Of a stretch of 64,000 nucleotides of DNA, positions 1 to 11,759 are shown piece by piece. Position 1 is the first letter of the stretch. Every line of letters starts with the position of its first letter. This stretch comes from Pisaster brevispinus. Lineage: Eukaryota > Echinodermata > Asteroidea > Forcipulatida > Asteriidae. Both the position numbers and the translations under genes were made by a program. The stretch is taken from the NCBI GenBank assembly GCA_023634235.1, contig JAMKCF010000001.1:7814758-7878757 (forward strand), given 5' to 3'. The notes beneath the pieces were generated by a model. The model saw only the letters and a program-made list of their open reading frames with translations. It was not told the DNA's origin and ran no database searches.

Positions 1-124
1 GATTGCACCACGTTGTAAGTACGGTGACCCGTGGTGTGTCATAACACTGCATGAATGGAAGGCGCACATGGCATTACGTTGGTCTGTAACAAGTGTCTCG
101 ACTGGCAGTTCTTTTGTTTGGTTA

Positions 125-1015
125 CAGTGTCGGCGTATGTTTGTGTTGGCCTACACTTTCGTGCGTTGTCATACATTGAAAGTCAACAGACACGAGCGCT
201 TTGACGCCTGGTTTTGACCAGATGCAAAAAATAAAATGCTATAATCTCTGTGCAAAAGTTTCGGGAGGATAACTCATATATAACCTCATGCAAAATTCAT
301 GTTAAAATATTAAGTAGTTGTTGAGATATGAATTTTTCCAACTTTCAACTTCCGGTTTGAACCGGAAGCCAAGGTCAAATGGGGTCATATTGTGTGTAGC
401 GTTTGTTGAACTTTTAACGACCAATCCGATGATGTGTAGATTGTAAAAATCCGACATGCGGTTCATGAGTTATGATTTTTTACAAGTATTAAACTTTGAT
501 TTAATGTAATTCAATACCCCATGACGTCATCATAACATCATCATGTTTGTAGCGTCTTGATACTGAGGTCCAATTGTCTGATAAGTTTCAACCGTCAATT
601 CGATTTCAATCTTGAGTTATGTTGTAGAAAAGCCCAAAACATGACTTTTTCAAGAAAAAAATCGAAGGTAAACTTTGACCTAGGGTAACGACCTAGAAGT
701 TAAGGTCATACGATTTTGGCGTTAACTTGTCAAATGTTGCCCCAGTCTTGATCTATCCGATGCCCAATTATGAGCTTCATAGCTTCAATATTCACAAACA
801 TACAAGCATTTGCATATGGTCACTTTTTGACCTAAAATCGCTTGTAATTTGATATCCGATGACGTCATCACAACCTCACAACTAACTCAGCTTCTGCTAA
901 TTATGGTCTAACTTCACATCAAGTTTCAAGTTTATCCAAGGTTCGCAAGTATGCTTTTGCTTGCGGACAAACGACTCTGAGAAGAATAAGCAAAACAAAA
1001 AAGTAAAAAAAAAAT
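125..1015 (+). repeat. Dispersed noncoding repeat, copy 1
   Basis: This stretch is repeated almost base for base, in the same orientation, at 1711-2600. Shared landmarks are a start near GTGTCGGCGTATG, a CTTCCGG...CCGGAAG inverted motif near 350-370, a GATGACGTCAT-type palindrome near 520, and an end with TTCGCAAGTATG...CTTGCGGACAAA. No reading frame runs through it. A distant relative lies at 24.0-27.1 kb (same CCGGAAG box and same GCGGACAAA end). It is probably a nonautonomous mobile repeat; the superfamily is unknown to me. Confidence 0.8.
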
Positions 1016-1710
1016 AGAGCTTTAGTGTTTGTTGAAACAAACACTAGGTGTTCGGGTATTGTCGGAGTCAGTGTAATTGTGTTGATGTCAGAACATTTGA
1101 CTCGAAAAAAAAGAGGTGTTTTTGCTTGCGTTTTCGCGGAATTTGCCCATAGTTTGGGTATGGTCGGGTGCTTTCAAAATTACGGTATCCAGACGTTGAT
1201 TTCCTTAGGCGCTGTCGGTCTATAGACCTTTCTTTTGCAACGTCACAGCTCAAGAAAACTATGGAAAGCCATCAAATGCAAAACAAAAACAGATAGTTAC
1301 AGTTTGTAACAACGTTACAAAAATATTCAAAAATAGTGTTGAATTTATTGGAAACAAAGCAACCGATCTTGGGAGGTATTTTATTTAATTAGAAGCTTGC
1401 CGAAAATGTTGAATTTGGTTAAAACATCTTTTAACACGATTGAATGTTTTACTAACATTCGGCGGTCCATGCCAACCAGCGCTGTTTGTTTATCAACAAT
1501 GGAAAGGTCTAGGTATTATGTCTGTACATGAACAGGAGTTCAATGATATGTATAGAGCGCCCTCTATTGGTGAAGCGTGACACAGCCAATTCTATGACCA
1601 ATCGGTCAGGGAAAAAACAGGCTAAGAACGTCTTGCACCAAGACTAGCATTGTACATGTGCGCACCGCGTGGCTGTGTACATGTGCGCACCGCGTGGCTG
1701 TGTACATGTA
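1016..1710. other. Spacer between the two repeat copies, with palindrome and minisatellite
   Basis: No gene is supported here. At 1024-1045 there is a perfect hairpin with 10-nt arms (AGTGTTTGTT / AACAAACACT, 2-nt loop) directly after repeat copy 1. At 1650-1712 a 25-bp unit containing GTGCGCACCGCGTGG is repeated about 2.4 times and abuts the start of repeat copy 2. Short open frames in this stretch have no recognisable domain and look like chance. Confidence 0.6.
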
Positions 1711-2600
1711 CAGTGTCGGCGTATGTTTGTATTGGCCTACACTATCGTGCGTTGTCATACAATGAAAGTCAACAGACACGAGCGCTTTGACGCCTGGTTT
1801 TGACCAGATGCAAAGATTAAAATGCTATAATCTCTGTGCAAAAGTTTCGGGAGGATAACTCATATATAACCTCATGCAAAATTCATGTTAAAATATTAAG
1901 TAGTTGTTGAGATATGAATTTTTCCAACTTTCAACTTCCGGTTTGAACCGGAAGCCAAGGTCAAATGGGGTCATATTGTGTGTAGCGTTTGTTGAACTTA
2001 TAACGACCAATCCGATGATGTGTAGATTGTAAAAATCCAACATGTGGTTCATGAGTTATGATTTTTTACAAGTATTAAACTTTGATTTAATGTAATTCAA
2101 TACCCGATGACGTCATCATGACATCATCATGTTTGTAGCGTCTTGATACTGAGGTCCAATTGTCTGATAAAGTTTCAACCGTCAATTCGATTTCAATCTT
2201 GAGTTATGCTGTAGAAAAGCCCAAAACATGATTTTTTGAAGAAAAACATCGAAGGTAAACTTCGACCTAGGGTAACGACCTAGAAGTTAAGGTCATACGA
2301 TTTTGGCGTTAACTTTTCAAATGTTGCCCGAGTCTTGATCTATCAGATGCCCAATTATAAGCATCATAGCTTTAATATTCACAAACATACAAGCATTTGC
2401 ATATGGTCACTTTTTGACCTTAAATGGCTTGTAATTTGACATCCGATGACGTAATCGTGACGTCAAAAATTCCTCAGCTTCTGCTAGTTTTGTTCTAAGT
2501 TCACATGAAGTTTCAAGTTGATCAAAGGTTCGCAAGTATGCGTTTGCTTGCGGACAAAGCCCACTGAAAAGAAAAAGATAAACTAAAAAAAAAATAAAAA
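1711..2600 (+). repeat. Dispersed noncoding repeat, copy 2
   Basis: Second direct copy of the 125-1015 repeat, roughly 90-95% identical by eye, with small indels. It is followed by an A-rich tract and then, at 2623-2645, by a perfect hairpin with 11-nt arms (TGTTCGGGCTT / AAGCCCGAACA, 1-nt loop). The word AGGTGTTCGGG after copy 1 (about 1046-1056) appears in inverted form after copy 2 (CCCGAACACCT). This suggests the hairpin is part of the element end rather than host flank. Confidence 0.8.
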
Positions 2601-2936
2601 AAAACGAACAATAACAATGAATTGTTCGGGCTTAAAGCCCGAACACCTAATTAAATTTTGCGACACGTATCTAGAAGTAATATACACAAATTATTACTGT
2701 CTATCAGGTCAACCTGTTGTGCGTCACTGCAACGGGGGCAGGGCAGTATCTAATGTGACAGGCAAAACAGCCACTCTTTAAAATACCAACTTTTACTTGT
2801 TGCATATTTATTGTACCTATTTCCCTGGGCAGCTTTGTAAACCAATATAACCATGGACATAAATAAGGCTTCCCTTAAGGAACTGACAACTTCGCCAGGC
2901 ATCGGAACTAAATAATATGCACAAACTATTATCTCC

Positions 2937-3720
2937 ATGAAAGAAATCAAAGGGAAAATAGTAAAAGATAATTTCCATGAAACACCTGCTTTGCAAACTA
3001 AACTACACGAACTAAACGAGAAGAACTTAATTTCTCTCGAACAATCCGAAACCTTGATTTCGCTTGGACAAACAGAACAGGGAGACAATGATAAGCTAGA
3101 TAAAATAATTCACAGTCTTGACGTTCTTACTAAACATATTGGTATTCTGACAAAGGTTGTAGAGGAAAACACTGTAACAGTCACTAGTTCATTAAAATCA
3201 AACATGGGGGCCATAACCGAAGCTGTTGAAAAAATGTGCGTTCAAAGTGAGGGCTTCGAAAAAAAATGACAAGCATGTTAATGGGGGAGGACTATGAACC
3301 AACAATGATTCAAAAGAAAAATATATTCCCGCCACTGCAGAGCTCACTGGAGACAAAGTAATAGATGTCACACTTATGGTCATTTGGGGTAAAGCCCCTC
3401 CAATTCCAAGCCACATTCTTGGATTAGTGCAAAATGGGTCAGATGACAATAACGAACAAAAGCCAAACCTGGCTGAGCTCCAACAAGCTCAACAAAAACC
3501 ATTGTCGACTGAACAAAAACCATTACTCCCTTCTGGGCAGGCCAATGGAAGCCAACAAAAGCCACACCCCACTCTGCCCCAACAAGCTGAACAAAAGTCA
3601 TTGCCCACTGAACAAAAAACAGTAATTCCCCCGGGGTCTGCTCAAAAACCACTGAAAGCTCACGGGTTTTCAGGATCAGGTTTGTGTAAGAGGGCGCTGT
3701 CATGAAAAGCTGCGGCCCAA
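2937..3720 (+). pseudogene. LINE ORF1 remnant (coiled coil plus Q/K/P repeats)
   Basis: Two open pieces are seen. 2937-3269 encodes about 110 residues with heptad-like Leu/Ile spacing and many Glu/Lys, as expected for an ORF1 coiled coil. 3376-3705, in another frame, is built from repeated QQKP / TEQKPL-like units over about 70 residues. A frame break near 3270-3375 separates them. The position just upstream of the endonuclease ORF is what suggests ORF1; no RRM, zinc knuckle or esterase motif is visible. The low-complexity part reads openly in several frames because of its repeat structure. Confidence 0.5.
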
Positions 3721-3721
3721 G

Positions 3722-5068
3722 ATGTCTCGTCAATTTTACCTGTTTTTTGCCGGTTGCTGTTATGCTTTGTCGTTCATGTTGACATATCGTATTGTTGAAA
3801 GTATTGTCCGTGCAGGAAAACTACATTTGGAGTCCGTTCTGAGTGCTCGAGGAGGGGAATTTGACTCTTACGATTTGGCCCATGTGAGTACTGTATATAA
3901 TAGTGAACACTCCACCATTACACTGCTGTATAGCCAGGCACGAACTGGCACTGATTACGTAACAACTCGATTAGCGACCACTACATTGTCGTATTCCAGA
4001 GATCGACTACTTTCTTTGAACAAATCCTACATTGTGTCTGATGAAATTGATCGTAAAATAAAGGATCTTGGCATTGGGAAGCGCAGGAGGGGCCGTCGAG
4101 CTGGTAAGCATGTACGTAAACATATCCGAACCCTACAAACTCAAGATCGTGGAACTAAACAAAATTATGACCATGGCGGTAAAAATACAACTAATCTTGT
4201 GCATATTGAACCTGGCTTCAAACAACATCTGGATATTCATTGCTGGAATGCGCAGTCTGTTGGTAACAAGACAACTATCCATAATTACTTATTGGACAAA
4301 GATGTTGATGTGTTAATCATAACTGAAACATGGCTTTGTGAAGAAGATCCTGTTATAATTCATGAGTTTACACCAGCTGGTTATACATGTTTCAACTGTC
4401 CAAGACCAGGGAATAGGTATGGTGGGATTGTCATTATCTGCAAATCCAGTTTGAGACTTGTGTTGTCACCTGTCGGTATGGACACTGTCACCCTTGAACA
4501 TATTGATGTAACTGACAAATCAAAAGCAATTCGTTTAATTGGAATCTACCGGCCCCCACCATCTAAGAAGAATGGTTTTACGCACCGTCAATTTCATGAG
4601 GAGTTTGATGATTTTCTTAGCTTACTTTCCACTCATCCAGGAAGTCCACTTCTGATGGGTGACATGAATGTTCACATAAATGACCCATCTAAACCTGAAG
4701 TTTCACGGTACCTCTCATCTCTTGCTGAACATGATATAAAAAACAATATGTAAGTGATCCTACTCGTCTTGTGGATGGTCTTCTGTTATCGCAGAACTTC
4801 CTGCATTGTGTCACCATGTAGGTATGGCTCTGATCATTATATGATTCAATGCAGTGTGAACCGATCGAAACCTCCTCCTGAAAGAAGGGTGTTTTCTTCT
4901 AGATCATTCAAAGATTTAGATTTAAATGCTTTTACATCTGATCTAGCAAAGGCGACACAACATATTGCTTCAATTGATGATCCAAACACCCAAGCAGTAC
5001 TCTACAACAGCTCGATAAGTGAGGTTCTTAACAATCATTGCCCGGAAAAATGCGTTCACAGAGTCTGA
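3722..5068 (+). pseudogene. LINE ORF2 N-terminal part: APE/EEP endonuclease
   Basis: The frame 3722-4753 holds an endonuclease domain from about residue 170 onward. Visible active-site blocks are WNAQS (Asn), ITETW (Glu), IYRPPP (Tyr) and GDMNVH (Asp/Asn). After a frameshift near 4750 the SDH block (catalytic His) follows at about 4827 in the 4754-5068 frame. In an active LINE this domain nicks target DNA to prime reverse transcription. The first about 165 residues match nothing I know. 5069-5496 has only short broken frames that should be the EN-RT linker. Confidence 0.85.
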
Positions 5069-5496
5069 TAAGTAATCCCAAATGGTATACAGATGACGTC
5101 AGAGCAATCGACGTGCACGCAGAAGACTTGAACGCAGGTGGAGAAAGACTAAATCCAACAATGATCGGGATGAATATCTTGCTATGAACTCTAGAGTGAA
5201 TCAATTAATTCTGGATAGTAAGACTGTTTATTTTCAAGAAACTCTCAAAAACGCTAATGCTAATACCATGTATAGAACTGTAAAAATGCTTCTTTACTCA
5301 TCTACTCGTTAATACCCAGCGTGCAGTTCTAACGGGACTCTCAATAATACTTTTGCTTGCTATTTCAGTGACAAGGTTTCTCAAATTAGGTCTGAGCTAG
5401 ATGAATTGCTTGCTGAAAATGCAGGTGTCATTGCAAGTAATGTGACAGTTTCTAATACCCATGTCTGTATGATATTGATGTAAAACAAACAAATAA

Positions 5497-7633
5497 ATGT
5501 CTACTGTTAAAATCGGGGTGTGCAATAACAACTTTGGTGATACTACGAACCATGGTCAGGTGTTAGACAGTTTTGATGCCGTGAGTGAAGATGAGGTTAG
5601 GAAATATATTTCTAAGCTACCTAATAAGACCAGTCCTCTTGACCCAATTCCTACTTGGTTATTTAAACGTTGTATTGATACTTTGTTGCCAATAATCACT
5701 TCCATAATCAATAATTCTTTTAGAGTTGGTTTGTTTCCTTCTACTCTCCGTCATGCAGTTATTACACTGATAATTAAAAAAACCTCTCTCAATCCAGATT
5801 CACTCAGTAACTACCGTCCTGTGTCTAATCTCCCCACGCTGGGTAAGATCATGGAGTACCCTGCTGTATCTAGATTTAATACTCATCTTCAGAATAACAA
5901 TCTCACTGAAACATACCAGTCAGCGTATAAAGCTTGTCATAGTACAGAAACAGCTCTCATTAGGGTCAAGAATGACATGCTCAACGAACTTGATAAAGGT
6001 AAATCAGTTATGCTTGTTCTTTTGGATCTTTCCTCTGCATTCGATACAATTGATCATGATATTCTGGTTGATCGAATGCGGAGAGAATATGGTGTAACTG
6101 GGTCTGCCAACAATTGGTTCAATAGTTACCTTAGAGATCGTACAAGTAGGGTTTGTGTACTCGGTGACTATTCTGAAAATTATCCGTTAAACTTTGGCAT
6201 TCCACAGGGCTCAGTTGCAGGCCCGCCAATCTTCACTGCGTATGCTCAACCCCTTGCGAATATCATCAGGCGTTTTGATGTAGCTTATCATATTTATGCT
6301 GATGATGCGCAGTTGTACACTAGTTTTAATCCTAAGTCTGAGGCAGACAGAGCGTCAGCAAAGCTTAGAATGACCAACTGCATTACTGAAATAAGATCTT
6401 GGATGCTTGCGAACAGGCTGAAACTTAATGAAATGAAAACAGCTTTTCCTGATTGCTTCAACTAGGCATGCTGATGCTCTGTCTGACTTTAATTTGAGGA
6501 TCGGTGGTTCTGTGATTTTCCCCTCAGCTTCTATAAAGAATCTTGGTATTGTCTTTGACAACTGTCTGTCAATGAAAAACCATATTAGCTCTTTGTGTAG
6601 AAGTGTGAATTTTCATTTGCGTAATCTGAGTAGAATTCGTCGTTATATTGATCAGTCCACTTGTGCTCATGCAGTAAGATCTTTGGTCCTTTTACGGCTG
6701 GATTATGGCAACTCTCTGCTTGGTTGTGTAAGGCTCATTTTCTGGCACTAAATTCACCATTCCCCCTATCTCCTGTAATCATAACATTGTCGACAGGTTG
6801 TCTATTTCACTTCAAAAGCTCACTCCCTTATCTTGTAAAACACACCACACACATTCCTAGGCTATGACCCCAAGGTCCCCCAGGGCACTGACCATTACTC
6901 CCCTGCTGACCATTACCTCATCCAAACTTATTATATTCAAATGATGTCACTGATCTTATGTATTTTCTCTGTGACATTGTTAAATCTAGATACACCCCAC
7001 CTCTAGAAACCCTTTATAACATCCCCCAAATTCTCTTTTTACAGTGTTCATGTTCGGACTCTCATTCTTGAGTGCTCCAACTTGCTCAATACATTAGAGA
7101 CTCGCCTCTCATACATCTACCAGCTAGATTTGTTGTACCTGTGTTTTTGCAATCGTTTTATCCGTCAAATAAACTATTATTAAAGTTTGGCCGAAACGTT
7201 TGTTTGTTGTACCATCATTTTAATCATTGACGTCTACACTCGCCCTCTGCTCCGGCACACGCTCACCCGAACAGTTATAGTTATATAGTTAACCAGGAAA
7301 GCCCTGCTCACATTAATTCCTGCGTTACAGTGGCTTGTCTGTCACTGATGTTCAGCGTCTACAAAAACTGCAAAATCGCGCTGCGCGTCTCATTTACCAG
7401 CAGAGGATTGATTTTAAGATTTAGTGCATGTGTACAATAGTGTCTATGGTACTTCACCTGTTTATTTACAAGAGCTTTTGAATAAATACAACTCTGGTCA
7501 TCAAGGGCTTAGATCTACCCAAGATCACACACGTCTTGCCATACCGTCCACTAAAATATCTTTCGGGGACAAGTCTTTTTCTGTGTCTGGGTCCACACTT
7601 TGGAACAGTCTACCTGTAAATATTCGTTTTTAA
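5497..7633 (+). pseudogene. LINE ORF2: reverse transcriptase and C-terminal tail
   Basis: 5497-6465 carries the RT core: NYRPVSNLPTLGK (RT1-2), LDLSSAFDTIDHDIL (motif A), GIPQGSVAGP (motif B) and YADDAQLY (motif C, 6295-6306). A frameshift near 6440 passes to 6494-6751 with the thumb region (KNLGIVFD...). The frame is then interrupted by an insertion and resumes about 7331 with SVTDVQRLQKLQNRAARL. It ends at 7424-7633 with FSVSGSTLWNSLP, a C-terminal signature common in L2/CR1/Rex-type LINEs. Reverse transcription of the LINE RNA was its role. Several indels and one large insertion make it inactive. Confidence 0.9.
6726..7330. mobile_element. Solo-LTR-like insertion inside the LINE
   Basis: About 605 bp interrupt the RT reading frame between ...NSLLG and LSVTDVQ. 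The insert begins near TGTAAGG (6727) and ends TTACA (7329), so it has short inverted ends of LTR type. TGGTT on the left (6721-6725) and TGGCT on the right (7331-7335) look like a 5-bp target duplication with one change. Removing the insert with one target copy restores the LINE frame exactly. An AATAAA signal lies at 7168-7173. No coding frame is present. The LTR family cannot be named. Confidence 0.6.
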
Positions 7634-7856
7634 AAACTTTCCTCTTTCCAAAGGAATTTTAATGTTGCTGGTTTAATTTTTCTTTGCAAGGCTTATCCCG
7701 TAGGTTTTATATTGTTGCTAATATTTTATAAACTTCTTTAATGTGCTGTTTCTTGTGATTTTTGTGTGAGTGCTTTTTGCTTTCTATTGTATTTAATTTC
7801 AATTTTTGTTGTAAAGCGCATTGGTCTATTTTGGAAATGCGCTATATAAATCTTTT

Positions 7857-7874
7857 TAATAATAATAATAATAG
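7857..7874 (+). repeat. TAA microsatellite tail of the LINE
   Basis: A short TAA/AAT run directly follows GCGCTATATAAATC at the end of the LINE 3' UTR. It marks the 3' end of the LINE and the junction with the gypsy element that follows. Confidence 0.8.
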
Positions 7875-7904
7875 AAAAAAAACCAAATAACATTCTGGAA
7901 AATA

Positions 7905-8979
7905 GTGCAATAGCTGGAACTGCAATCGCAAATCCACCTGTATTTGGAACTCAGCTAAACCGCAAAACAATTAGGAAACCCACAATAGCAATGTCCAAAC
8001 TCCTCCCTTATGGCCGAAAAAGCGACTTCCACGCTTTCATCATTAAGTTTGATGTAATGGCCGAAATGTTGTCGATGGGACGAGCACTCTAAACTTTTAC
8101 AGTTAGTTGGGGCACTCACTAGCAAAGCTCTAGACTTTTGTGCCTGGCAGGAACCGGAAATCAGGCGAAGCTATATCAACTTATGAAAATGTTTGGGAAA
8201 ATGAGGGACCCCATTATACAAGGGCAGAGCTCGCTGCAATCCGACAAAGGGAAGACGAGTCTCTTAGAAGAGAATAGGCAGCGCGTGCGACAAATAGCTA
8301 CTTGCGCTTACCCAACTGCAAGCATAGATGTGTTTGAAACCCTTGCTAGAAAGGGCCTTCCTAAAAGGATGCAGCGACGTTGATGCTGCAGAATTGGCAC
8401 TGCACAGAGCCCCAAAAAACACTCAATGAAGCAGTTTAATTTACGCAAACTGCAGCGCATGACCACAAACTTCTGTCCTGCTCCGGAAGGCCTAGGGTTC
8501 GAAGAAATGTGTCCTTTGGTGAAGATCCCATACCATCGGTCAGACGAGTTCAAATAAACCAAATGGGCGAAGACAAGATCAATGTAAACTTGGACTGGTC
8601 TGAAATAAACCAAAACAGGGGTGAAATCTTATCATATGTTAGAAACCCCCATGCCAATCATCCAGTAAATCCCAAGTCAGTTCCGTCACATGAGACTACT
8701 AGTGGTGTTTTTTCCAAACACAAACTATCATCTATGTCAAGACCCACACCCCCTACACCACCTCGATCTCGAACTCGCCAACACGTGGCTCAAATCCATC
8801 CGAGCGGGCTTCTAGATTATCAACGCAATTTAAATGCTTTGCGTGCAACCAGACAGGCCATTTTGCTTGTGATTGCCCAAGTGGGAGAACGAAATCGCAA
8901 ATCACCGTCCCCAGCGAGCAAAGTACGACATTTAAACTATCAGAAGCTGGGCGCAGTGACCACTGTCCGGCTGTAAGTG
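7905..8979 (+). pseudogene. gag: Gypsy A gag with CCHC zinc knuckle
   Basis: Pieces of a capsid-type gag are readable across frames: RVRQIATCAYP and FETLARKG (8138-8383 frame), then SDVDAAELALHRAP after a shift near 8360. The nucleocapsid zinc knuckle CX2CX4HX4C is seen at 8835-8876 (C at 8835, C at 8844, H at 8859, C at 8874; residues CFACNQTGHFACDC). The knuckle is not in the frame of the longest nearby ORF (8509-8976), which I regard as a mixed or shadow frame. Gag packages the element RNA. The start is missing. Confidence 0.75.
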
Positions 8980-9229
8980 ACGGTCATTCCATTTGTAGCC
9001 CGGAAAAACGACACACTACGTTAATCAGAGAAATTTAGACAAAAAACTAATCTTTGGGAAACTCGCTTACTAAACGCAACACTTAAATTGATCGAGTAGG
9101 GAAAAATCGCAAGGAAGTTAATAAAATAGAGACAGAAACTGGTTTTTACGTTCTCAACTATAAACAAAAATACCAAAAAAAAAAAAAAGAATTTAATGAC
9201 TCCAAGATTGATCAAACAAACAGAAGTTA

Positions 9230-9464
9230 TTGATCTAGATTTGTAATGAGGAGCTTAACAATCCAAGATTTTGTTTATGACCTGAGACCACAAAGTAACA
9301 GAGGTAATTCTCAAAAAGAAAACAAATTGATTGAAAGCAAAACAAAATCAACTTTGAATATCAAACCACTAAAATTTGTTTTGAAAGAAATTGTGAAAGC
9401 CACATAAGAAATTCAACCGGAATAAAAAATAGGATTTGGCAAAACAAAACTCGAATGAGTCTAC

Positions 9465-9500
<36 letters not shown>

Positions 9501-10820
9501 CCAACACAGTATATAAGAGGGTTACAATTCAATCACACAACTTTGACAATTATCTGTGTAAATGAAAACAAAAATAGAAAGAAGCAAATAAGTAAATGGC
9601 AACATAAGCAAAACTGTTGTCTGGATTATACATGAGTTAACTACTCCAATGTAAATGATTAAAATCTACAATAGACATCTAGCCCTTCCACAAAACCACC
9701 TGGTCCTTCTTGCACCTATAATTAACTCTACAACTACCAGTTCTTCTTAATGTAAACACTGTCCAGAGTAACAACCCAGGCTACAGTGTGTGAGACAAAC
9801 TCAAACTTTACTGAATACCCAATGAGCAAATAAGGTGGAGCACATGTCATTCTAGCAGGGAATAGACTAGTCCCAACAGTAAAGGCAACTACAGTATACT
9901 GACACACTATAAATACAACATCTGTTGACAATCATTCAAAGAGGGACTAAGAGACAAGTCTAAACTTCTAATACACAAAAAGTCCCTCAGGCAATACACA
10001 CATTTCTCTAAAACAAAGCAGCTTAAGTCTGAGCATGGAAGAACTCCCTCCATGGTCTGAGGCAGTTAAAATATATCAAAGTCAAGAAAAATAGTTTTAA
10101 CAGTTCTCAACAAAATATGCATCTTTTAAAGTGGGACTCATGGTCAAATCCAAAAGGAACAAATTGAGTGAGAAGAAAAACCAATCTCTGGAAATGCCAG
10201 GTAAATCACAACTAAAATTTTACCATTTTAATCTCAAGTAAAACAGGGGCCTAAAACTATAATTAATCCAATACATTATACAGCAATTTAAAAAAACACA
10301 AGATTTACCTCAGTTCTAATACTTTTTCCTGCCAAGTACATTGTCAGCAGATTGAATGTGGCTCATTACAAAATAAAGTACAAGTGACTCAAAGTACTGT
10401 TCACATTTTAAGGAAAACTTCAAACAGTGTAGGGTAAAGCCCATGGAGGAAAACTTAGTCATCTTTATATAATGTAATATCCTCTTAACAAATCAATCAA
10501 TGAAAATAAATATATAAAAGGGTTGAACTTACCGGTTAAATAGCAGTAATACTTGAAACAGGCAAAACTTGAACATGAAGTAAAACTCAAAGCTTGTGAT
10601 GGGAGAACTTAATGTGGAGTGTTCCCCTCATGCTGCCAGGCTGCTATCTGAATGGGTCTTACAGAGGAACACTGAGCACATGGTCCTTAATCAAAGGGGC
10701 TATTGTTCTAAGGTGTATCTTATCACAGTGTTATTTTACCAGGGGGAAACTTACTAAAAAAGTAATTTTCAAGGGGGCGGAAACTAAAGTGGCTAACCAA
10801 AGCAAAGTATGTTGAAAAAA
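9230..10820. other. Anonymous insert between gag and protease, with an A33 tract
   Basis: Gypsy A homology stops by about 9230 and resumes near 10826. The stretch between is AT-rich and has no convincing coding frame. It contains an uninterrupted run of 33 A (9466-9498), followed by CCCC and ordinary sequence. An A-run of this length could be the tail of a retroposed transcript ending at 9498, but no target duplication was found. I could not identify the rest. Confidence 0.4.
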
Positions 10821-10825
10821 AGGAG

Positions 10826-11230
10826 GTGGTTGAAATTATTCCCTCTCTACACATTGAAAGTACAAAAGCAAATATTTCCCATCAAAGCAACCTAGGGATC
10901 AGATTGAGAGAGGTGCAGATATCATCCAATTATGATGGAATTAGTCTGGTCTCGTACCTATCAAAATCCAAGGGGTCGCTGCTCACGCAACAGTTGACAC
11001 TGCCGCCCAAGTGCCAATAATTAGTGAGGGGTTGGCGAAACGAATAAAACCATCCGTCCAGTCAGTAAAAAAGGTCTTACTCATAGGGGCGGAAAAGTCT
11101 AGTAACATGGTTGCTGACAGAGTTCCAAACATACCACTGGAAATAGGAGGCAGTAAAATACTCATGGGATATCTTAATTGGTCCCATTGCGGATGAGTTC
11201 ATCCTTGGGTTGGACTTTCTGTAAGCGAAC
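10826..11230 (+). pseudogene. Gypsy A retropepsin-like protease remnant
   Basis: The segment reads VDTAAQVPIISE (active-site DTGA is here DTAA, GAC at 10996-10998), then about 50 residues later IGPIADEFILGLDFL across a frameshift near 11165. This is the usual ILG-DFL block that closes gypsy proteases. The element protease cuts Gag-Pol. A single Gly-to-Ala change in the active-site loop and at least one frameshift are present. The N-terminal about 50 residues (10826-10980) read openly but match no motif. Confidence 0.6.
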
Positions 11231-11759
11231 AACGCCAAACTTGACTGGAAAGACGATGTCATTACTATCAACGGCAATATAATATATGCAGATTATGAGG
11301 AAAAACCAACACAAACTTTACTCAACTCAGAGTAGAATTATGAAGGAAAGGTGTTGTCCCCCAAATCTCACTAGTCAGTGCAGAAGTCAAATTCACTCAC
11401 AATTCAGACAAGCTAAATATGATACACGCTCCTGAACATGACCATAAAGGTTCGAGTATACCTTATAGCTTAGTTTTTTAAAGAGCAACACAAACCTCAT
11501 ACATGCGACCCAAACTCGTCCGCTTAAACCCTGCGGAATGATAGTGAATGCTATATACATGTAAATAGGGGACACATGAACGGCAGAGCTGAAGAGGTTG
11601 ACGAAATTATATCAGTTAGTGATCATTCAATAGCTGACCTACCGGACCTTTATAAATACAGTCGAGCTAAGTCAGAAGACATGCACAAGGCAAGTACTGA
11701 GCAACAGGTGCATACATTGCCTACACACATTGCTGAACTTTGGCAGAATTCCAACAAAG

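Larger units (their letters stand above)
2900..7875 (+). mobile_element. L2/CR1-like non-LTR retrotransposon, decayed
   Basis: The order is ORF1 remnant (2937-3720), EEP-type endonuclease (about 4200-5000), reverse transcriptase (5497-6751), a C-terminal tail (7340-7633), a 3' UTR and a TAA microsatellite tail (7857-7874). The 3' UTR ending in GCGCTATATAAAT followed by a short repeat, rather than poly(A), is typical of L2/CR1-type LINEs. Frameshifts and stops break ORF2 in several places, and a 0.6 kb LTR-like insertion splits it at 6726-7330. The copy is therefore dead. The 5' limit is not certain. Confidence 0.85.

Noticed and set aside
2750..3088. Minus-strand 112-codon Cys/Ser-rich ORF
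   Set aside because: It lies opposite the coiled-coil ORF1 remnant and has no recognisable domain.
3380..3733. Minus-strand 117-codon ORF with FVQ/FVE repeats
   Set aside because: It is the antisense of the Q/K/P repeat of the LINE ORF1 remnant.
8509..8976. 155-codon ORF over the gag region taken as the gag gene
   Set aside because: The CCHC knuckle and capsid-like blocks lie in other frames, so this ORF is at best a part-frame of decayed gag.
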